A DNA stretch of 52,939 nucleotides from assembly GCA_034437315.1 (NCBI GenBank), contig DAOTUC010000155.1, forward strand, positions 1 through 52,939, written 5' to 3'. The notes below the pieces were generated by a model, which did not search any database, was not told the origin of the DNA, and worked only from the letters and a program-made list of their open reading frames with translations. A program made the position numbers and the translations under genes. The stretch is from DSAR01 sp034437315. Lineage in GTDB: Bacteria; Chloroflexota; Anaerolineae; B4-G1. The stretch's first letter is position 1. Each line of letters begins with the position of its first letter. This document shows positions 49,210 to 52,939 of this stretch, piece by piece.

Positions 49210-50667
49210 TTATAATCTGGACTGGGTTGTAAGGCAAGGTGATGTTTTGGATGAAATGAGCCAGGCCAATAGGCCTAACATGACGCCGATGTGCAGATGG
49301 ACGTTGTTGACGTAGAGGTTGTCGAACAGGTGATGGACGCTGAGATGGGTCCACGCGCCTAACAGGCCGATGGCCATGCCGCGTTGCAATCCCTCGGCCC
49401 GGCGGGTGACTTTCCAGGTTTGCCGGAAGACGACGCCCCACAATATGAGGTAGGCGATCAAACCGATGACGCCGGTCTCGGCGGCGATGTTGAGGTAGTA
49501 GTTGTGGGCGTGTCCCAGCGCGATGGGCCAGTTGATGAGGGCGAAATCGGTGTAGGCCGGTTCGTAGCAGCCAAAGCCGACGCCGGTCCAGAAATTGGCG
49601 CGGAGCATTTCCAGGGCTGCTTGCCAGTGGGCCATTCGTTCGACGACGGCGTAATTGGCGTCGTGGATGCCCACGCCGCGCACATCCTCAAAGCTGACGT
49701 ATTGGGTGAAATCGGTCAAGCGCGCCGCGACGGGCGCAGGCAGTAGGCCGGTCGCATAGACCCCCAGCCCACCGACGACGATGACGCCGACCAATAACGC
49801 GCCCCATTTCGTCTCGCGCGGCAGGGCCGCCATCATCGCCAGCATAGCGGCGGCGAAACCGATCCACGCCCCCCGGCTCCATGACGCGACGAGGGCGATC
49901 AGCATCGCGAGGACAGCGCCGCCGGCTAGTAAGTTGGTCGGTTGGAAGGCCGTTAGACCAGTAGACCAATCTTCCAACACACCAGTATACCAATTTCCCA
50001 ACACGCCAACAGCCAGCGACACGGTCAGGCCCAGGTAGCCGCCGTATGGATTCGGTTGCTCGAACGTCCCGTAGGCGCGGTAGAAGCCCTCGCCCAATTG
50101 CAAAATAGCAAAGTGGTCGGGACCATCGCCGCGCAGCCCAAATTGCCACAGACCTACGCCAGCCTGGAAAAAACCGGTCGCCAGCAGCAGGCCGACCAAC
50201 CAAATCGCGCGTCGTTGGGAGAGGGTGTGGTAAACGAAGAGGAAGAGCAGTAGAATCTGTATCCATTTGAGCAATTCGAGAGCGCCGTAGGTGGACAGAT
50301 CGACCGGGTTCCACAAGGAGAGGAGAGCGGCCCCTATGAAGCCGAGGAGCGGCAATAACAGGGGTGGGTGAGGCGCGCGCAGGTCCCGCCGGAGCAGGCC
50401 GCGGGCCAGCCAGACCGCCAGCGTCAATGCGACAAATACCTGGGCAATCTGTGCCGGTATCTGGGGCGCCTCTGCTCGCAGATAAGCCCACAGCGGCCCC
50501 AGGAAGAGTAACGCACCCACGCCGACCAGCGGTTCGATCACCGTCGCCACGCTGAGAACTGATAACAGGACGAAGAGCGCCCCGCCCAGCGGCGTCAGCC
50601 GGATCAACAGCAGACCAGCGCCTAGAGCGAGCGCCAGCCCCAGCGCGGCGCTTCGCGGTCTGTTCAT
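49210..50667 (-). CDS. O-antigen ligase/polymerase-family membrane protein
   Basis: 485 aa with about 12 transmembrane helices and the large periplasmic loop of the Wzy/WaaL family (ANFWTGVGFGCYEP, then HAHNYYLNIAAETGVIGLIAYL, which holds the conserved histidines). Such proteins join or polymerise lipid-linked glycans. In the middle, a stretch (LGNWYTGVLEDWSTGLTAFQPTNLLAGG, given here only as residues 243-270) is encoded by low-complexity DNA of repeated CCAGTA/CCAAC words at about 49930-50010. Its ATG overlaps the stop codon of the PocR-STAS gene upstream (4 nt). Confidence 0.88.
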   Translation of the reverse strand: MNRPRSAALGLALALGAGLLLIRLTPLGGALFVLLSVLSVATVIEPLVGVGALLFLGPLWAYLRAEAPQIPAQIAQVFVALTLAVWLARGLLRRDLRAPHPPLLLPLLGFIGAALLSLWNPVDLSTYGALELLKWIQILLLFLFVYHTLSQRRAIWLVGLLLATGFFQAGVGLWQFGLRGDGPDHFAILQLGEGFYRAYGTFEQPNPYGGYLGLTVSLAVGVLGNWYTGVLEDWSTGLTAFQPTNLLAGGAVLAMLIALVASWSRGAWIGFAAAMLAMMAALPRETKWGALLVGVIVVGGLGVYATGLLPAPVAARLTDFTQYVSFEDVRGVGIHDANYAVVERMAHWQAALEMLRANFWTGVGFGCYEPAYTDFALINWPIALGHAHNYYLNIAAETGVIGLIAYLILWGVVFRQTWKVTRRAEGLQRGMAIGLLGAWTHLSVHHLFDNLYVNNVHLHIGVMLGLLAWLISSKTSPCLTTQSRL

Positions 50668-51812
50668 CCGCTTTTCTGTTTGCGCTCTGGTTTCCGCGCC
50701 AGGCCCAGGCCGAGATGATCCAGGGCAGTCATTAACCCAGTCTGCAAATCGCTCAACGTCTCCACATCACGCCAATCAATGCCGAGATCCACCACCGTCT
50801 CGGCTACGGCGTTGGAGATGCCGGTGAGGATCGTCCGGGCGCCCTTGAGTCGCGCCGCATGGATCGTCTTGTTCAAGTGATTCGCCACGCCGCTGTCCAC
50901 CATCGGCACACCGGTGACGTCCAGTATGACGATCTTGGCCCGGTGCTGAGCGATGCCCGCCAACAGCCGTCGTGTGATGTCTCGCGCCCGTATCGTGTCG
51001 ATGGCGCCGATCAATGGCATAACGATGACGCTGCCCCCGCCGCCGGGCGCGTCGATGACGGGGATCACCGGCGTCGATAGTTCTTGAATGGCCTGCCGCT
51101 GCGCCTCAATCACTTCTTGTTGTAATCGTTCCTGCTCCGCTCTGGCGCTTTGCACCTGTTCGAGGGCGCTTTCCAGTCGTTCTTGTAGCTTCAGATCTAC
51201 CAGCCTTCGCAGTCCCATCTCGGCGATGTGTTTGGCGATCACGTAAAGCAGTTGCGCTGACTTTTGCACTTGCTCCTCGGATACACGGGTCACCTGGTGA
51301 AAAGCGTCGATGAACGCTTCCTCATCCGCGCCGATCTCTCGGGCGAAACGGCGAAAATGGGCCTCGTCCAGGTCATCGACCAACACCTGCCCGGCGATCC
51401 AGTTTGCGATGTGATGCCCCCGCACGACAATCGGAGCGGCGGCGTCCACCAGGCCGGCGCTCATGCAGCGTTGGTAGACGACTTGTCCCTGCTCCACCGA
51501 TTTGCGCCCTAATATGCTGCCGCTCTGATAACATTTCTGCGCGCCCAGAGGCGTCTCCCGCGTCATTCGGCACAACGGGCAGAAATTGCTGTAATGGGTG
51601 ATCGGCGTGCCGTCCACCTCGATGATCGTCGAACCGAAACCGGTGGCCGCCGTGAACGCATCCAGAATCTCTGTCAGGACGTCGAGGCTGACGAGATCCG
51701 TCAGTCGATATTCTCCAGCCGCCAGCGCGCTTTCGATCTCTTGGTCTAGGCTCTCGCTGATCGTTGATTGCCAATCCTGATTTATCGCTTGATTTTGTTT
51801 GATCTTTTTCAT
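50664..51812 (-). CDS. PocR-domain sensor with STAS (anti-anti-sigma/RsbR-type) output
   Basis: 382 aa. Residues 35-195 form a PocR ligand-binding domain with its Cys-rich signature (FCPLCRMTRETPLGAQKCYQS) and IANWIAGQVLVDD. A coiled-coil linker follows (205-245, Gln/Glu-rich), then a C-terminal STAS domain (about 258-368, VIVMPLIGAIDTIRARDI, ILDVTGVPMVDSGVANHL). The phosphorylatable Ser/Thr site of RsbR/RsbS proteins falls in the VDSGVA segment. It should act in partner-switching stress signalling, but no RsbT or RsbX-type gene is adjacent. It is coupled by a 4-nt overlap to the O-antigen ligase gene. Confidence 0.88.
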   Translation of the reverse strand: MKKIKQNQAINQDWQSTISESLDQEIESALAAGEYRLTDLVSLDVLTEILDAFTAATGFGSTIIEVDGTPITHYSNFCPLCRMTRETPLGAQKCYQSGSILGRKSVEQGQVVYQRCMSAGLVDAAAPIVVRGHHIANWIAGQVLVDDLDEAHFRRFAREIGADEEAFIDAFHQVTRVSEEQVQKSAQLLYVIAKHIAEMGLRRLVDLKLQERLESALEQVQSARAEQERLQQEVIEAQRQAIQELSTPVIPVIDAPGGGGSVIVMPLIGAIDTIRARDITRRLLAGIAQHRAKIVILDVTGVPMVDSGVANHLNKTIHAARLKGARTILTGISNAVAETVVDLGIDWRDVETLSDLQTGLMTALDHLGLGLARKPERKQKSG

Positions 51813-51879
51813 TTTACCGATCCTTAACTAAGACGTTCTATTCGATTTTCCCCCGCCGCATGAGCAAATGAATTGCTAT

Positions 51880-52608
51880 TCAACCAATTTTCTTAGCGTT
51901 GCGCGGTTCGGAGGGGAGTGACGCGATGTAAGTCTCGGTAGCAGCTGACAGATCGGCGTAAACGCCCCGGTAGGCGGGCGGCAGAAGGGCGGCGATCTGA
52001 TACATCATCTCGTCCGCCATCTGTTGGCGCGCCTGGCTTGTGACCTTGTTTTCTTCGACGGTTAGGTGGAACGGTTGGCCCACGGCGACGTGGAAGTCGG
52101 TGCGGCGGAGCCGGGCGAGGTTGCGCCAGAAGTCTTCTCCGCCATAATAGGCCATGGGAAGGATGGGCGCTTTGCTGCGCAGCGCCAGAATGACGACGCC
52201 GGCGTGGGCGCGTTGTAACTTGCCGTCGCCGCTGCGGGTGCCTTCCGGAGCGACCGCGATGATTCGTCCCGCCTCCAACGCCTCCAGGGCCAGGCGGAAC
52301 GCTCGCATATCTGCCGCGCCCCGATTCAGTGGGATGCCGCCCCACAGTTTGAACAGGGGGCGCATCAGGGGATTTTGCCAGTATTCGGCTTTGGCGAACC
52401 CGGTCACCGGGCGCGGCAGCAAATGGGTGTAGATCAGGGGGACTTCTAGGAAGTTGATGTGGTTGGCGATGATGATGAGCGGGCCCTGCATCGGGACGCG
52501 CGCGAGCTGGGCGTCGTCTACCCGGCAGGCGATGCGCGTCAGGCGTTTGAGAACGGCGTTGACGAGTCGAAATAGCAAAGTGTGTCGATGGGAATTGTGA
52601 GCGGTCAT
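51880..52608 (-). CDS. PlsC-type acyltransferase, second copy
   Basis: 242 aa with the lysophospholipid acyltransferase fold. The catalytic motif reads NHINFLE, so the usual Asp of HX4D is replaced by Glu. The EGTRS substrate motif and a PILPMAYYGGE motif are intact. The end of the family-like region, LPPAYRGVYAD, matches the other PlsC-like protein of this window (LPASYRGVYAG), so the two are probably paralogues. The Glu variant may retain activity, since an acid is preserved. Confidence 0.87.
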   Translation of the reverse strand: MTAHNSHRHTLLFRLVNAVLKRLTRIACRVDDAQLARVPMQGPLIIIANHINFLEVPLIYTHLLPRPVTGFAKAEYWQNPLMRPLFKLWGGIPLNRGAADMRAFRLALEALEAGRIIAVAPEGTRSGDGKLQRAHAGVVILALRSKAPILPMAYYGGEDFWRNLARLRRTDFHVAVGQPFHLTVEENKVTSQARQQMADEMMYQIAALLPPAYRGVYADLSAATETYIASLPSEPRNAKKIG

Positions 52609-52794
52609 AAGTGCTCCCTGAGAACGTGTCTAATTTGACAATGGCACATTACAGCGCACAGTGGTTAAAACCGCGTGGCTACAGCGCGTAAAAATCACGC
52701 ACTGCAAAACCTGCCTTCGCAGGTTCGTTTATAGTCGGCGTAGGTCGACTTTGCAGTTGTGGCCCGCGAATTTATTCGCCGGGGGCAAATGTGC
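52609..52794. repeat. Cluster of palindromes in an intergenic gap
   Basis: ACTGCAAA (52701-52708) and TTTGCAGT (52750-52757) enclose the hairpin AACCTGC-CTTC-GCAGGTT (52708-52725) and AGTCGGCG/GGTCGACT. A further stem (CCCGCGAA/TTCGCCGGG) follows at 52763-52783. No gene is seen; the region resembles a REP/BIME-type repeat. Confidence 0.75.
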
Positions 52795-52939
52795 TTATGG
52801 AGCAGCTGTGATCTCGTAACTGTACGATCCGATCTCGGTCGTCACCGGCGCCAGCCCGGAGATAGCGATGATGGCCCGGTCTGTATCCCGGTCGAGGGGG
52901 ATGATCCACGTTCCCATCTGATCCTCTGCCAATTCCAGG
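52795..52939 (-). CDS. 3' end of a secreted-protein gene (partial)
   Basis: 47 codons run off the right edge of the window and end with TAA at 52797-52795. The translated tail contains DTDRAIIAISGLAPVTT and ends YSYEITAAP. This resembles the C-terminal beta-strand segment of secreted metallopeptidases such as immune-inhibitor-A-type proteins, but the fragment is too short to be sure. Too short for family assignment. Confidence 0.55.
   Translation of the reverse strand, partial: LELAEDQMGTWIIPLDRDTDRAIIAISGLAPVTTEIGSYSYEITAAP

Overview
The window is about 53 kb of GC-rich (my estimate is a little over 60%) bacterial chromosome. Gene content points to Chloroflexota, probably the Anaerolineae/Caldilineae side. 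The pointers are a LexA with Gram-positive-type operators (GAAC-N4-GTTC), a Thermus-like tRNA thiolation pair (TtuB and a TtuA remnant), a bacterial sn-glycerol-1-phosphate dehydrogenase, a serine-palmitoyltransferase-type oxoamine synthase, GH57 and GH13 amylases, a T-box leader, and many lipoproteins with Thr/Pro linkers. This assignment is inference from family content, not from a marker gene. There is one tRNA (Lys, UUU); I see no rRNA, CRISPR array or intact insertion sequence.

Layout. 0.1-1.7 kb: broken subtilisin-like protease, broken CHASE4 sensor kinase, intact NarL-type response regulator. 1.9-5.2 kb: TadE/TadG-type secreted or pilin-like proteins. 5.2-8.7 kb (minus strand): a four-gene FtsK-like operon and lexA, each with its own SOS box. 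8.7-11.6 kb (minus): transketolase and FdhD, translationally coupled. 11.8-15.4 kb: RNase H-like exonuclease, tRNA-Lys, LysM lipoprotein, acyltransferase. 15.3-17.9 kb (minus): sulfotransferase, PAP phosphatase, methionine aminopeptidase. 18.0-22.7 kb: oxoamine synthase, thioredoxin, then a T-box-controlled ATPase and TrpB2. 22.8-26.1 kb: TtuB, truncated TtuA, G1P dehydrogenase, HIT protein, 2-hydroxyacid dehydrogenase. 26.1-38.7 kb: a maltodextrin/starch locus with malQ, a GntR regulator fused to a solute-binding domain, malE/F/G-type ABC genes, GH13, a kinase-like protein and a GH57 lipoprotein. 38.9-39.6 kb: HigB toxin remnant and a small conserved protein. 39.6-43.4 kb: GH39-like lipoprotein and a GT39-like membrane glycosyltransferase. 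43.5-47.6 kb: lpdA, PHP phosphatase, lipA, biotin ligase. 47.7-52.6 kb (minus): GtrA, coiled-coil nuclease-like protein, O-antigen ligase, PocR-STAS regulator, acyltransferase. The right edge holds the 3' end of a secreted-protein gene.

Working together. The starch locus is a complete path: GH57/GH13 cleavage outside and inside the cell, ABC uptake, MalQ processing. Its regulator appears to sense ligand with a captured solute-binding domain and has a perfect palindrome on its own promoter. Sulfotransferase and PAP phosphatase form a product-and-clearance pair. lpdA and lipA belong to lipoate-dependent dehydrogenase metabolism.

The most notable non-genic signal is an approximately 85-90 bp imperfect hairpin found four times, three times in the same orientation just upstream of a start codon. 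The window also has an unusual number of genes whose middle is missing (S8 protease, CHASE4 kinase, TadG, TtuA, HigBA) plus one clear frameshift. These must be checked against reads before being treated as biology.
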